Positions 45,159-54,592 of a stretch of DNA of 64,000 nucleotides are shown here, one piece after another (positions within the stretch are counted from its first letter, which is position 1; each line of letters opens with the position of its first letter). The notes under the pieces are model-generated. The model searched no databases. It had not been told where the DNA came from and saw only the letters and a program-made list of their open reading frames with translations. The stretch lies in the NCBI RefSeq assembly GCF_002252585.1, contig NZ_NQLD01000012.1; one strand, written 5' to 3'. The translations under genes were made by a program, and so were the position numbers. Source of the DNA: Methanocatella intestini. Its GTDB lineage: Archaea; Methanobacteriota; Methanobacteria; Methanobacteriales; Methanobacteriaceae.

Positions 45159-45330
45159 TTTAGATTCCTCCTATCTTATTTAATATAATTCTAGTTTAAA
45201 TTAATAAACATATAAATTTTTTTAATTGATTTTAAGGACAGATAATAAATTTTCAGCAATTTTACAATTAATTAAAACATTATATAATCCATTAATTTCA
45301 ACACGTTAATAACAATTATGTACCTTTGTT

Positions 45331-45340
45331 GTATATAAAT
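45331..45340 (+). promoter_or_regulatory. TATA element of gene at 45410
   Basis: GTATATAAAT would start transcription near 45360. A Shine-Dalgarno motif AAGGAG (45396-45401) precedes ATG 45410 in the short leader. Confidence 0.5.
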
Positions 45341-45409
45341 ATTACTAAAATTATTTAAAAAAAGTTATATCCTAAAAATTGAATAACTATTATTAAGGAG
45401 TTAAAGCAT

Positions 45410-46024
45410 ATGTTTTGTGACAATTGCGGATGTAAACTTGCAGATAATGCAACTTTCTGCTCCAAATGCGGAAAGAAAATAAAAAACAAAAACATATACA
45501 TTGCACTGATACTGACATTCATACTGACAGGACTTGGTTCAGTCTATGCAGGAAATACCAAAAAAGGATTAACATTACTGATACTCAGAGTACTTTTTGC
45601 TGCTTTGTCATTTTTTTCAAATATATTCGGCATTTTATCCGTTTTGGTTTGGGTTTACGGATTTTATGAAGTATATAACGATGTTCAAATTGCCAATGGA
45701 AATTCCAGTCCGAATCTGATTAATGATTTTAAAAACTGGAATCAGCAAAATAAGATAATAGCTATTTTAATAATATGTGCAATTTTAATCTTAACCCTCA
45801 ACAGTTTTACCATTTTTTCATCAACAGACAGCTATTATTCAGATGATTCGGACACTTCCAGCTATGGAAGCTACAGCTATGATAACTATCCGTCACATTA
45901 CAGAGGAGTGGATACATCACCGGATACAATTGCCAAAAATGATCCTGACTCCTATTATGACTATTATGAATATGGAGACAATCCTGATGTTGATGATTAT
46001 CTGGAATCAGAAGGTTATGATTAA
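45410..46024 (+). CDS. zinc-ribbon membrane protein with acidic Tyr/Ser-rich tail
   Basis: A 204-residue protein. Residues 1-25 form a zinc ribbon (CDNCG/CSKCG). A TM2-like region follows (IYIALILTFILTGLGSVYAG plus GLTLLILRVLFAALSFF and a third helix), resembling small TM2-domain proteins in which a GxGxVYxG turn links helices. A fourth helix (IIAILIICAILILTL) leads to a tail very rich in Tyr, Asp and Ser, probably outside the cell. Function is unknown. The gene is divergent from the cas operon, with 250 bases between. Confidence 0.8.
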   Translation: MFCDNCGCKLADNATFCSKCGKKIKNKNIYIALILTFILTGLGSVYAGNTKKGLTLLILRVLFAALSFFSNIFGILSVLVWVYGFYEVYNDVQIANGNSSPNLINDFKNWNQQNKIIAILIICAILILTLNSFTIFSSTDSYYSDDSDTSSYGSYSYDNYPSHYRGVDTSPDTIAKNDPDSYYDYYEYGDNPDVDDYLESEGYD

Positions 46025-46061
46025 AATTATAATCAGTTATTCATATATCATTGAATTTTAA

Positions 46062-46145
46062 GTAGGAGTACATTTTTAGAAACATACTTCCTACAAAGAC
46101 CTGCCATAACTTTAATAATTTTGGTGCAGATTATTAAATCAGGTC
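46062..46145. ncRNA. two consecutive hairpins, possible structured RNA or terminator
   Basis: Between two plus-strand genes, GTAGGAGTA (46062-46070) can pair with TACTTCCTAC (46085-46094) with one bulge. GACCTG (46098-46103) pairs with CAGGTC (46140-46145) and encloses AATAAT (46114-46119) with ATTATT (46130-46135). No T-run follows the second stem. This could be a small RNA, a processing signal or a terminator pair. Confidence 0.3.
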
Positions 46146-46211
46146 TATGTTATAATATTGTGTTTAATTAGTATTTAAATATTGTTATTAACAAGCACAT
46201 AAATAACAGAC

Positions 46212-46751
46212 ATGAATGAAAAAAATCTGGTAAAAATATTGGCAGCTGCTGCAGTCATTTTAATGATTGTATTTATATCTCTTTTTTGTATAGATACTCA
46301 TGAAAGCACCAGCCTAACTGTAAAATCACAGGACACTCTTAAAGACGGTGATGCATACAGTGTAGAGTTATGTGACTCCAAAGGAAATCCCATAGCTAAT
46401 CAGGACATTTCCATTTCATTTGGATCAAATTCATTTAATGTTACAACTGATGAAAACGGAATAGCTATCCTGAAAATCAATAATGTTCCTGCCGGAGAGT
46501 ATGAAGTTAAAATCCAATATAATGGAAACATCCACTATAAAAATACTTCAGCTGTTCACCATGCTGTTATCTCAGAAATCGAAAAAACCCGCAGCCTAGA
46601 TGAAATTCTTCAAAGCGGAGAATACAAAAAAAAGATTGGTGATTACAGGATTGTTGAATACGGTTATATGGGAGATATGGAGCTTGCATTAGTTGAAGAT
46701 TCAAATGGGAAAAAATGGATTATGGGTGGAGACGGGTTTACATCTGTTTAA
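46212..46751 (+). CDS. membrane-anchored protein with Ig-like (transthyretin-like) domain
   Basis: A 179-residue protein. One N-terminal membrane helix (ILAAAAVILMIVFISLFCI, about 9-27) places the rest outside the cell. Residues about 40-115 form an Ig/transthyretin-like repeat: SVELCDSKGNPIANQDISISF, then TTDENGIAILKINNVPAGEY. It is the same domain type that repeats at the end of the large adhesin-like protein (49172-53536), with the pattern xGNPxANxxVxF, TDENGxAxLxI, xPGxY. The C-terminal 50 residues are distinct. It probably sits in the pseudomurein-containing envelope. Confidence 0.8.
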   Translation: MNEKNLVKILAAAAVILMIVFISLFCIDTHESTSLTVKSQDTLKDGDAYSVELCDSKGNPIANQDISISFGSNSFNVTTDENGIAILKINNVPAGEYEVKIQYNGNIHYKNTSAVHHAVISEIEKTRSLDEILQSGEYKKKIGDYRIVEYGYMGDMELALVEDSNGKKWIMGGDGFTSV

Positions 46752-46763
46752 AAAAACTGGATT

Positions 46764-47051
46764 CTACCAGTCCATTTTTCCAATCATATCAACAACATTT
46801 TTGCCTTCTTCAGTTAATCTGTACAGTCTGCCTTTGTGGGCATCTTCATTAATGCAGACTATTAGGTTGTGTTCTTTTAAATCGGTTAAGACATTGCTGA
46901 CATGTTTTATTCCTACTCCTGATTCTTCACTGATTTTTGTTGGTATTTTGACATCGTTTTTTAGGGTTTCAAGTACTTTTCGTCTGTAGCTAGAAATTAC
47001 AACATAGCTACATTTCTTTAATATTTCATCCTCTTTATTCACAGTTACCAC
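46764..47051 (-). CDS. winged-helix transcriptional regulator (paralogue of 1013-1282)
   Basis: A 95-residue winged-helix protein: helix ISSYRRKVLETLKND, recognition region IPTKISEESGVGIKHVSNVLTDL, wing KGRLYRLTEEG. It matches the regulator at 1013-1282 along its whole length (VSNxLxDLKxxxLxxCINE). It begins at GTG 47051. Cysteines near the start (KKCSYVV) and in the linker (VCINED) are not arranged for metal binding. Its regulated genes are unknown; the neighbouring purine permease is a candidate only by position. Confidence 0.85.
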   Translation of the reverse strand: MVTVNKEDEILKKCSYVVISSYRRKVLETLKNDVKIPTKISEESGVGIKHVSNVLTDLKEHNLIVCINEDAHKGRLYRLTEEGKNVVDMIGKMDW

Positions 47052-47547
47052 ATTTTCTCTAAAGTTGCTTTTTAAAAATAAAACCTAATTTTTAATAATC
47101 TGCACCTTGTTTTATATTTTATATTAACATGTAATATATACTTTGTGGTAATATTGTCTTATAAGATATGATAAATTGTCCATGTTTTAAATAGTATTTA
47201 TATAAAAGCAACTAAAAATTCATTTGAAAATTGCTGATATGATAAACAAAATTAACCTTTATCTAAAAAATGTAAAATTAAACAAACAGATACTAATTTT
47301 GCAGACAACTATATAATAATTAGAATATTACAATAATATCGCTATATTAACACAATATATTCCATTAATTTTAACACATATCAACAATCCCATCAGCCCT
47401 TTTAAAAAAAATAATCAGTAACAAAATTTAAAAAATGAATATAAATGCAAAAAATAGATTACAGCTTGAATATACTGCCTAAAAAAACTGAAATAAACTG
47501 AACTTAAATATAAAAACTTATAAAGCATTATCTAAAAATTATATAAT
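47052..47547. other. 496-bp intergenic region, no gene seen
   Basis: This is very AT-rich. It contains a plausible TATA element for the permease at about 47501-47512 (TTAAATATAAAA), placing transcription start some 10-20 bases before ATG 47548. On the minus strand, AAAATATAAAACA near 47108-47122 may serve the regulator gene. I found no recognisable purine riboswitch core or any ORF with protein-like sequence. Confidence 0.5.
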
Positions 47548-48948
47548 ATGTCTAAGTTAGATGCTTTTTTTAAATTTAAAGAAAATAATACAGACGTGAA
47601 AACTGAAATCATTGCAGGTATTACAATCTTTCTGGCTATGGCTTACATATTAATTGTAAACCCTGCAATGTTAAGTGAAACTGGAATGGACATACAAGGA
47701 GTATTTATTGCAACTGCACTTTCAGCTGCAATAGCTACAATATTGATGGGATACATAGCAAATTACCCATATGCACTGGCTGCAGGAATGGGTCTTAACG
47801 CATTTTTCACATATACCGTAGTACTGACTATGGGATACAGCTGGGAATATGCACTTTTAGCTATTTTTGTCTCAGGTATAATCTTTCTGGTTATCTCACT
47901 TACTTCCCTGCGTGAAAAACTATTTTACTCAATTCCCGACTCTTTAAGATTCGGTATATCAATAGGTATCGGTTTATTTATCCTTGCATTAGGTTTAAGC
48001 AACCTCGGAATCCTGTCATACTCTTCACAGGTAATAAATATCGGAGATGCAAACTGGGCCACACAGCTAATCGGACTTGGAAGCGCTTCTACTATTTTTA
48101 CTCTCGGAAACCTTTTGGCATTAATCTGTTTTGTCATCATAATGGTACTGATGAAGAAAAATGTAAAAGGAAATATTTTAATCGGTATTATTGCAACATA
48201 CATTATCGGAGTTGTTTTAGAACTGGCAGGATGTCCTGTTTTACCTGATCAGTCATTAATACCAACAGCTATAATCAACAGCAATCTGGGCGGATCACTT
48301 GGTAATGTTGCATTTAAATTCGGAGAAGCTACCGGAGTATTTACCGGAGTAAGGGCATTTATTGACTTTATAATTATTGCTGTCACATTTCTGGTAATTT
48401 CCCTATTTGATACAATGGGAACCCTGACTGCACTTACTACAAAAGTTGACGGATATGATGAAAACGGAAAACTGCCAAGACTTAAAAAGGTTTTAAGTGT
48501 AGATGCACTCGGACCAATGATCGGGTCCCTTTTAGGTACTTCACCTGTAGTTACATATATTGAAAGTTCCACAGGTATTATGGAAGGAGGAAGAACCGGT
48601 CTTACAGCTATTGTAGTCGGTATTTTATTCCTGCTTGCAATTCCGTTTGCACCAGTATTTACAATCATTCCAACCTTTGCAGTAGCTCCTGCACTTATTG
48701 TTGTAGGTATTTTAATGTGCGGACTGTACAAAAACCTTGATACAGGTAATCTTTCTGATCTGATTCCTGCACTGGCAGCTATTATTGTAACTCCACTTAC
48801 ACAAAGTATTACAACAGGTATTATTGCCGGTGTATTTGCATTTGTTATTGTCAAAGTTCTATTTGGTAAAGCAAAAGAAATATCCAAAGCAATGTGGATT
48901 TTATTTGCATTATTATTCATTTATATGGTTTTAGAGTTCATAATGTAG
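47548..48948 (+). CDS. NCS2-family purine permease (AzgA type)
   Basis: A 466-residue membrane transporter with about 12-14 helices. It carries the AzgA-branch signatures: EIIAGITIFLAMAYILIVNP at the N-terminus, NYPYALAAGMGLNAFFTYTV in the first repeat, LFDTMGTLTALTTK in the middle, and TSPVVTYIESSTGIMEGGRTGLTA, the substrate-site region. Characterised relatives import hypoxanthine, guanine or adenine by proton symport. Codon use and motifs are regular. It is transcribed alone, followed by a strong terminator, and probably supplies purine salvage. Confidence 0.93.
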   Translation: MSKLDAFFKFKENNTDVKTEIIAGITIFLAMAYILIVNPAMLSETGMDIQGVFIATALSAAIATILMGYIANYPYALAAGMGLNAFFTYTVVLTMGYSWEYALLAIFVSGIIFLVISLTSLREKLFYSIPDSLRFGISIGIGLFILALGLSNLGILSYSSQVINIGDANWATQLIGLGSASTIFTLGNLLALICFVIIMVLMKKNVKGNILIGIIATYIIGVVLELAGCPVLPDQSLIPTAIINSNLGGSLGNVAFKFGEATGVFTGVRAFIDFIIIAVTFLVISLFDTMGTLTALTTKVDGYDENGKLPRLKKVLSVDALGPMIGSLLGTSPVVTYIESSTGIMEGGRTGLTAIVVGILFLLAIPFAPVFTIIPTFAVAPALIVVGILMCGLYKNLDTGNLSDLIPALAAIIVTPLTQSITTGIIAGVFAFVIVKVLFGKAKEISKAMWILFALLFIYMVLEFIM

Positions 48949-48978
48949 GAACTCTAACTTTTTTTATTTTTTTATTAA
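48931..48978 (+). terminator. terminator of the purine permease gene
   Basis: TTAGAGTTC (48931-48939) pairs perfectly with GAACTCTAA (48949-48957), followed by a long T-run. The stop codon lies in the loop. Confidence 0.85.
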
Positions 48979-49140
48979 TTAAATTGGAAAATCAGTTAAT
49001 TAAATTGAGTGTTATTAAAAAATTAGCTTGTTTAATTAAAGAAAGTTTAAATATTTTAAAGCAGCTAATTGAAAATAAGATATTTTATATTATATTATGT
49101 ATGAGTGTAAATAAAAATTTTTAAAAGAAATGATATAACA

Positions 49141-49174
49141 AAAAAGAAAAAAAAGGTTTATTTAAAAAACCTTA
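49141..49174 (-). terminator. terminator of the adhesin-like protein gene
   Basis: On the minus strand AAGGTTT and AAACCTT form a stem that begins at the stop codon and is followed by TTTTTTCTTTTTT. Confidence 0.75.
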
Positions 49175-52100
49175 TTGAATTTTAATTGTATTTCCAGTTT
49201 CAAATCCATTATACATTGAAGTAATAATGTATTCCCCTTTCATTAACTTAATGTTTAAGGATGCGATACCCTCATCATTAGTAACTTTATTATAGAATAC
49301 ACCATTTACATTAAATGTAACATTTTGGTTAGCTAATGGATTACCCTGACCATCTACAACTTTTGCTCTAAATGCAGAACCATCATTATACTTCATGTTT
49401 AAATCACTAGTTTCTAAAGTTGGTAAAACTGTAACAGTGTTTCCTACTTCATACTGACCGTACATAGTAGTGATTACATATTTGCCAGGTCTTAAATTAA
49501 TACCTAAACTAGCTATACCTTTTGAATCAGTTTCTTTGTAGTAGAATACACCGTTGATGTTAAATGTTACAATAGTTCCTTCAACAGGATATCCCTGATT
49601 ATCTAAGATTTTAACTGAGAATCTTGAAGCATTTTGATAGTATTTAACCAGGTCATAATTTTCAACAATTTTAGACAATACAGTAACATTATTACCTGTC
49701 TGTTCACCAGTAACTAAATTAAATACAGTGATAATATAGTTTCCAGGTCTTAACTGGATGTTTAACTTAGCAGTACCGTTTTCATCAGTAGTTTTGTTAT
49801 AGAATACACCGTGAATATTGAATCTGACAGTTGTATTAGCTAATGGGTTTCCATTAAAGTCTAAGACAGTTACATAGAATTGTGTACCGTTTCTGTAGTA
49901 TTTAACTATGTTTTTACTGATGATTGTTGGTAAAATAGATACTGTGTTATTTGCACTGGTTCCAAAGTATTTGGAAGTTCCATTAAAAATAGTAACAACA
50001 GTATAATTTTTACTGTCTAAATTAAGGCTCATAAAAGCAGTACCGTTTTCATCAGTCTGTTTGATATAGTCTCTGCCGTTTATTGAAATAGTTACATTCA
50101 TATTAGCTAATGGATTGCCGTCAATATCTTTTAGGACAACTACAAATCTTGTACCGTTTTTATAATACATTACAACATTTTCTGTTTCTAAAACTGTTTT
50201 AATAGAGTTTATTTCAACATTTTCAGATACATTAATGCTTTGGTAATTGTCTTTTGTGAAAGTTACATTAACTGTGTAATTTCCATAAGTTAGGTTTTTG
50301 AAGATTAATGAACCGGTTCCATTAATGTAAGTTAATGTGTAAGATGTATTATTTACAAGAACTGTTAAATTTCCATCAAGTTTTTCAGATAAGTTAACAT
50401 TTACTGTTATGTCTCTGTAATCTTTATCAATAGTTACATTCATGTTGATTTCTTTTTTAGCTACTGTGAAATTAACGCTATTATTAGCTAAATTATATTT
50501 TTCACTGCCTAAATAGGATACAATAGCCTGATATTCTCCGGCAGTTAAAATTTCAGGAACACTGAAAACAGCTGAACCATTAATAACTTTAACAGAATAT
50601 TTTTTATTGTTAACTGTTAAAACAACATCATCAGTTACGTTGATGCCAGCTATTGAAGTTAAATTAATATTAGCTACCGGATTTTCACCATAAATAATGT
50701 CATCAATATCAACAGTTAAATTAACATCGGTTTTAGTAACACTGACAGTTTTCTGAACAGAAGATCCATTATATAATCCGTTATCCTGATAGTTAGCTGA
50801 AATTATATAATCTCCAACTTCATCAAAGTATACACTGATTTTTGCACTGCCATTAACTACACTAGCTGTATAATTAGTTCCGTTAATGTTGAAAATAACA
50901 CTGCCTATTTTAGCTAATTTACCATTAGCATCAATTACAGTAGCTATAATTTCACTAAATTCCTGAACTTTAGGAGTAAGGTTATTTAAAGTAACTGTTG
51001 TATTCTGTTTATCAGCAACAGTAAATGCTTTAAGGCAGACTACCTGTGAACTGTATGAATGATCATATCCTGAAAAAGTAAAATCATATAAATCTGTCCA
51101 TTTTTCACCGTCATGACTGAAGTATGATACTCCAGGAGCATAATAACATCTGGTTGTTGAAACCTGTTCTGAAACAGGAACAACTGCATATCCTTTTTGA
51201 GGATTTGTAAGTTTTACAACAATTTTAAAGATATCTCCAACAGCTACAGGAACATATTCTTTTAATGGAATGGTGTAATATCCGCTGCCTTCATGTTTAC
51301 CGTTTTGGGTAAGCTGCAATACATCATTTACATAAACAGAGATTTCATAATCAACAGTTGTATTGAAGAATGTTGATACAGCGGCAATTGCTTCATTACC
51401 GGTTGCATTGTAAATATTCTGATACCAGATGGTTTTTTTACCGGTTACCAGGTAATCAGTCATTCCTGCAACATCATACTGGTAGTTTTTAGTATATCTT
51501 ACAGTATCATTTAAAATATAGGTAAATGCCTGATTATCTTTATTTACAGCAAATAAAACTCTATCATAGTAAGAGATGTAGAAGTAACCATTATCTCCCC
51601 ATGAAGATCCCCAGCTGTTTTTAACTATAAATGCACCGTTTCCTGCAGGACTATTGTAGAAATTACTTCTTGAATAATTGTCATCCCAACCAACTACAGT
51701 AATTGCATGGTTTCCACCGCCGGTGTATGGATCATAATAAGCATTAGTTCTGGAGTTAAGATAATTTGCTGAATGATAATATGAAGCATATAATCCGCCA
51801 TATTTTAAAATAGCTTCTTTTATAGCATCATTATCAGTATAGCTGGTACGTGCAGGTAAAACATAAATGTTTTGAACATGTATTTCACTATCTAAAAGTG
51901 GAGATAAAGTTCCCATATCATCAAACGGATCTAAAGTAGCATTAACAGGACCTAACCAGCTAGCCAAATAACCCATCGGCATTCCATTGTATCCTCCATT
52001 GTTAGTTTCCATTTGCCATCCATAAGCAGAATACATTTCAATTAAATTTTTCATATTTTCTACAGAGAAATTGAATGTTTTATTACTTGCTTTTAAAACA

Positions 52101-53536
52101 CAGGTTTCAAGAGAAGCAAGTGCTGCAAATGCCCAGCAGTTACCTGAAGCTTGCTGATCTTTAACTTCAGTTACAAAGCCGTGTTCAGCTAAATTATATC
52201 TTGCTGGTAATGTACCATTGAATAATGATTTGTAAACAAATAATGAATAATTGTTACTGCTTGATACAATAGGGCTGAAATTAGATTGATTTAAGATATT
52301 AGCATTGTAACTGGCTTTATTATCACTAAATATAACTCCATCAACAGTCAATTTAGGATTTGCATTGGAAAATATTGCTCCTCCAAATCCGGTTGCTGCA
52401 TTTGATACAAATTCAGAGTTTCTAATTTCAAAAGAAGTACAGTTATCACTAAATAATGCACCACCATTTAAAGCTGCATTTTTAGTAAAATTGGATTTAA
52501 TAACAGTTCCAGAACCATACATCTTATATATAGCTCCACCTTCATATCTGGCAAGGTTATTTGTAAAATTAGAATAAGAAATTAACATTTCAGAATTTAA
52601 ACTACAGATAGCTCCTGCAAAGTTTGCAGAACAGTTATTGAAAATACTGTCCTTAACTTCCAAATCAGTAGAAAATGCATAAATAGCTCCACCAGCATCA
52701 TCTACAGATCTGCAGTTTTCAAAAGTTGTGCCGGTAATAGAAATTCCACATTCATTTTCAGAAGCTATAGCTCCACCAAACCAATGCGCAGAGTTATTAA
52801 TAAACTTACAGTTTGAAATAGACAATTCTCCATATGGCAGGTAAATAGCTCCACCATACATTGCACTGTTATTTAAAAATGTACAGTTATATAATGTATT
52901 TTTAGGTGTATTAGTTACATAACCTGAATAATCAGTGTTAACATAATTGTAGATAGCTCCACCATATGCATTGTTATATCCGTAACCTGTATCATCAACA
53001 GCTACACCATTTTTAAATATCACATTAGTTGCACTGACAGTACCAAAATTCTTAACAGTAGCATGATTTAAAGTCAAATCTTTTAAAGTTAAAGTATAAC
53101 CAGTTCCAACATTAAATGCAATACCGTTAAACTTAATTATAGTATTTTGAGCACTTTGACCAATGAGTGTCATAGATGAATATATTCCTTTTTTAGCATC
53201 TAAATTATAAGTACCATCTGCAAAATGAGCAGTACATCCTGAAGTTAATCTGTTATACTGCAAGTACTTATATGGACTAGACTGTGTTCCTTTTCCATCA
53301 CTGTCTGCAGATGCATTGAAATAGATGTCATTAGAACCAGTAAGAACATCAGAAGTATCCCCACTATGACTATAAATAACTCCGCCATCATTAACAGCAG
53401 ATATTTCAATTTGTTCATCACTGCTAACGACTGTCTGGTTATCAACAGCATCACTAGCAAAAGTAGATGGAACAATTATTAATAATAACAAAAATACTAA
53501 AAAAAGTACAATTGACTTATTAACATATTTAACCAA
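49172..53536 (-). CDS. secreted adhesin-like protein with papain-type (C1) cysteine protease
   Basis: A 1454-residue surface protein read from TTG 53536, eight bases after GGAGG; the frame is open to TTG 53551, which contains the Shine-Dalgarno itself. Domains in order: signal peptide (SIVLFLVFLLLLIIVPSTFA), a right-handed beta-helix of repeats with GGAIY (about 75-420), a C1 peptidase with Q461, C467 (SGNCWAF), H610 (GNHAITVVGW) and N640 (VKNSWGSSWGDNGY), a lectin-like beta domain (about 680-840), Ig-like domains (870-1110), and four to five repeats of about 84 residues with xGNPLANxxV and TDENGxAxLxI. All protease residues are present. Adhesion plus protein cleavage at the cell surface in the gut is inferred. 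No membrane anchor is seen; the final Ig-like repeats may bind the wall. Confidence 0.92.
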   Translation of the reverse strand: MVKYVNKSIVLFLVFLLLLIIVPSTFASDAVDNQTVVSSDEQIEISAVNDGGVIYSHSGDTSDVLTGSNDIYFNASADSDGKGTQSSPYKYLQYNRLTSGCTAHFADGTYNLDAKKGIYSSMTLIGQSAQNTIIKFNGIAFNVGTGYTLTLKDLTLNHATVKNFGTVSATNVIFKNGVAVDDTGYGYNNAYGGAIYNYVNTDYSGYVTNTPKNTLYNCTFLNNSAMYGGAIYLPYGELSISNCKFINNSAHWFGGAIASENECGISITGTTFENCRSVDDAGGAIYAFSTDLEVKDSIFNNCSANFAGAICSLNSEMLISYSNFTNNLARYEGGAIYKMYGSGTVIKSNFTKNAALNGGALFSDNCTSFEIRNSEFVSNAATGFGGAIFSNANPKLTVDGVIFSDNKASYNANILNQSNFSPIVSSSNNYSLFVYKSLFNGTLPARYNLAEHGFVTEVKDQQASGNCWAFAALASLETCVLKASNKTFNFSVENMKNLIEMYSAYGWQMETNNGGYNGMPMGYLASWLGPVNATLDPFDDMGTLSPLLDSEIHVQNIYVLPARTSYTDNDAIKEAILKYGGLYASYYHSANYLNSRTNAYYDPYTGGGNHAITVVGWDDNYSRSNFYNSPAGNGAFIVKNSWGSSWGDNGYFYISYYDRVLFAVNKDNQAFTYILNDTVRYTKNYQYDVAGMTDYLVTGKKTIWYQNIYNATGNEAIAAVSTFFNTTVDYEISVYVNDVLQLTQNGKHEGSGYYTIPLKEYVPVAVGDIFKIVVKLTNPQKGYAVVPVSEQVSTTRCYYAPGVSYFSHDGEKWTDLYDFTFSGYDHSYSSQVVCLKAFTVADKQNTTVTLNNLTPKVQEFSEIIATVIDANGKLAKIGSVIFNINGTNYTASVVNGSAKISVYFDEVGDYIISANYQDNGLYNGSSVQKTVSVTKTDVNLTVDIDDIIYGENPVANINLTSIAGINVTDDVVLTVNNKKYSVKVINGSAVFSVPEILTAGEYQAIVSYLGSEKYNLANNSVNFTVAKKEINMNVTIDKDYRDITVNVNLSEKLDGNLTVLVNNTSYTLTYINGTGSLIFKNLTYGNYTVNVTFTKDNYQSINVSENVEINSIKTVLETENVVMYYKNGTRFVVVLKDIDGNPLANMNVTISINGRDYIKQTDENGTAFMSLNLDSKNYTVVTIFNGTSKYFGTSANNTVSILPTIISKNIVKYYRNGTQFYVTVLDFNGNPLANTTVRFNIHGVFYNKTTDENGTAKLNIQLRPGNYIITVFNLVTGEQTGNNVTVLSKIVENYDLVKYYQNASRFSVKILDNQGYPVEGTIVTFNINGVFYYKETDSKGIASLGINLRPGKYVITTMYGQYEVGNTVTVLPTLETSDLNMKYNDGSAFRAKVVDGQGNPLANQNVTFNVNGVFYNKVTNDEGIASLNIKLMKGEYIITSMYNGFETGNTIKIQ

Positions 53537-53812
53537 TTTTTGTTCCTCCAAAATTTAATTTTATAATATCGTATAAACATATATGAAATATAATTTTATA
53601 CATTAATACATTAGATTTACTAATATAAAAATACATACAACATTCATTTTAAAAAATAATAACAATGTATGCAAATTAGTATTACAACTAAATAAATAAG
53701 TTATTAAGAAAAATATCGATGAACACCATATTTCACTTTACGGTTTAATAAAAATAAATATATTATAAAAGAAACTAAAATTAAAATAACTGATTTAAGG
53801 AATTATTTTATT

Positions 53813-54511
53813 ATGCTATCTATTAATCAATGCTATTTAGATTTTGTTAAAAAAATCTTAAAGGAAGGAAAAGAAACTTATAAAGACAGCAATCATCATT
53901 TAAAAGAAAGTTTAGGTAATTTTTACATAATTGACGACCCGTTAAACTTAAAATTTGCTGCTAAATACCAGCATATGACTACTGATATGATGCTAAATGA
54001 AATCAAATCCGGAAAATATGATATTGAAGGATGTCCTATTAAAAGTGATGCATTATATGAATATGTCAGGTCATTTGAAAACAGTGATGATCAGGGATTC
54101 GTATACACTTACCCAAACCGTATATTGGCCCATTTTGACACAGACCAATTTGAAGTAATGAAAAAAAGAATGCTTCATGCAATTGGAAGTAACCGTGCAG
54201 TAGCTATTACCTATGATCCGAAATTAGACCAGAACCGTGAAGATATTCCATGTTTACAGTTCCTGCAATGTATTGTTCGTAACAATGAATTGACAATCCA
54301 CTGTTTATTCAGATCCAATGACATTTTCGGTGCTTTTTATTCAAATATGTTTTTTATAGCTTATATTGGAATCAAAATGAAAGAGGAACTTAATAAAGAA
54401 TTATTAGGTGAAAAAGTAAACTTCGGAGGCATCCATTACCACTCCACCAGCGGCCATATCTACAGCAATGATATGAAAGCTGCTAAAAAATTAATAGCTA
54501 TTAACAAATAG
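53813..54511 (+). CDS. thyA: thymidylate synthase, methanogen type
   Basis: A 232-residue protein resembling the ThyA family of methanogens. The catalytic block is DIPCLQFLQCIV, with the nucleophilic Cys of the PCxxxxQ pattern, followed by LTIHCLFRSNDIFGAFYSNMFFIAYIG, equal to the QRSxDxxxGxPxNIxxY nucleotide-binding block of classical ThyA. It methylates dUMP to dTMP; in methanogens the C1 donor is probably a tetrahydromethanopterin derivative. The N-terminal third is shorter and divergent compared with bacterial ThyA, as is normal for this branch. It has its own promoter (TATA-like AAATATATTATAAA near 53755-53769). Confidence 0.82.
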   Translation: MLSINQCYLDFVKKILKEGKETYKDSNHHLKESLGNFYIIDDPLNLKFAAKYQHMTTDMMLNEIKSGKYDIEGCPIKSDALYEYVRSFENSDDQGFVYTYPNRILAHFDTDQFEVMKKRMLHAIGSNRAVAITYDPKLDQNREDIPCLQFLQCIVRNNELTIHCLFRSNDIFGAFYSNMFFIAYIGIKMKEELNKELLGEKVNFGGIHYHSTSGHIYSNDMKAAKKLIAINK

Positions 54512-54562
54512 CTGATTTTTAACTTTTTTTAAATTGAAATTCTTTTTATAATAAAAAAAGAA

Positions 54563-54592
54563 GAAAAAAAAGTCCAGATTTTAAAAATCTAG
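54563..54592 (-). terminator. terminator of the rubrerythrin gene
   Basis: AGATTTTTAAAATCT overlaps the stop codon region and is followed by GGACTTTTTTTT on the minus strand. Confidence 0.65.

Noticed and set aside
47045..47151. Inverted octamers TTACCACA and TGTGGTAA around the start of the regulator at 46764-47051, taken as an operator pair
   Set aside because: They are 92 bases apart, one overlaps the start codon region, and an 8-base match in a 100-base gap can be chance.
48249..48920. 223-codon minus-strand frame inside the purine permease gene
   Set aside because: It is a shadow of the membrane protein frame; the permease on the plus strand has clear family motifs.
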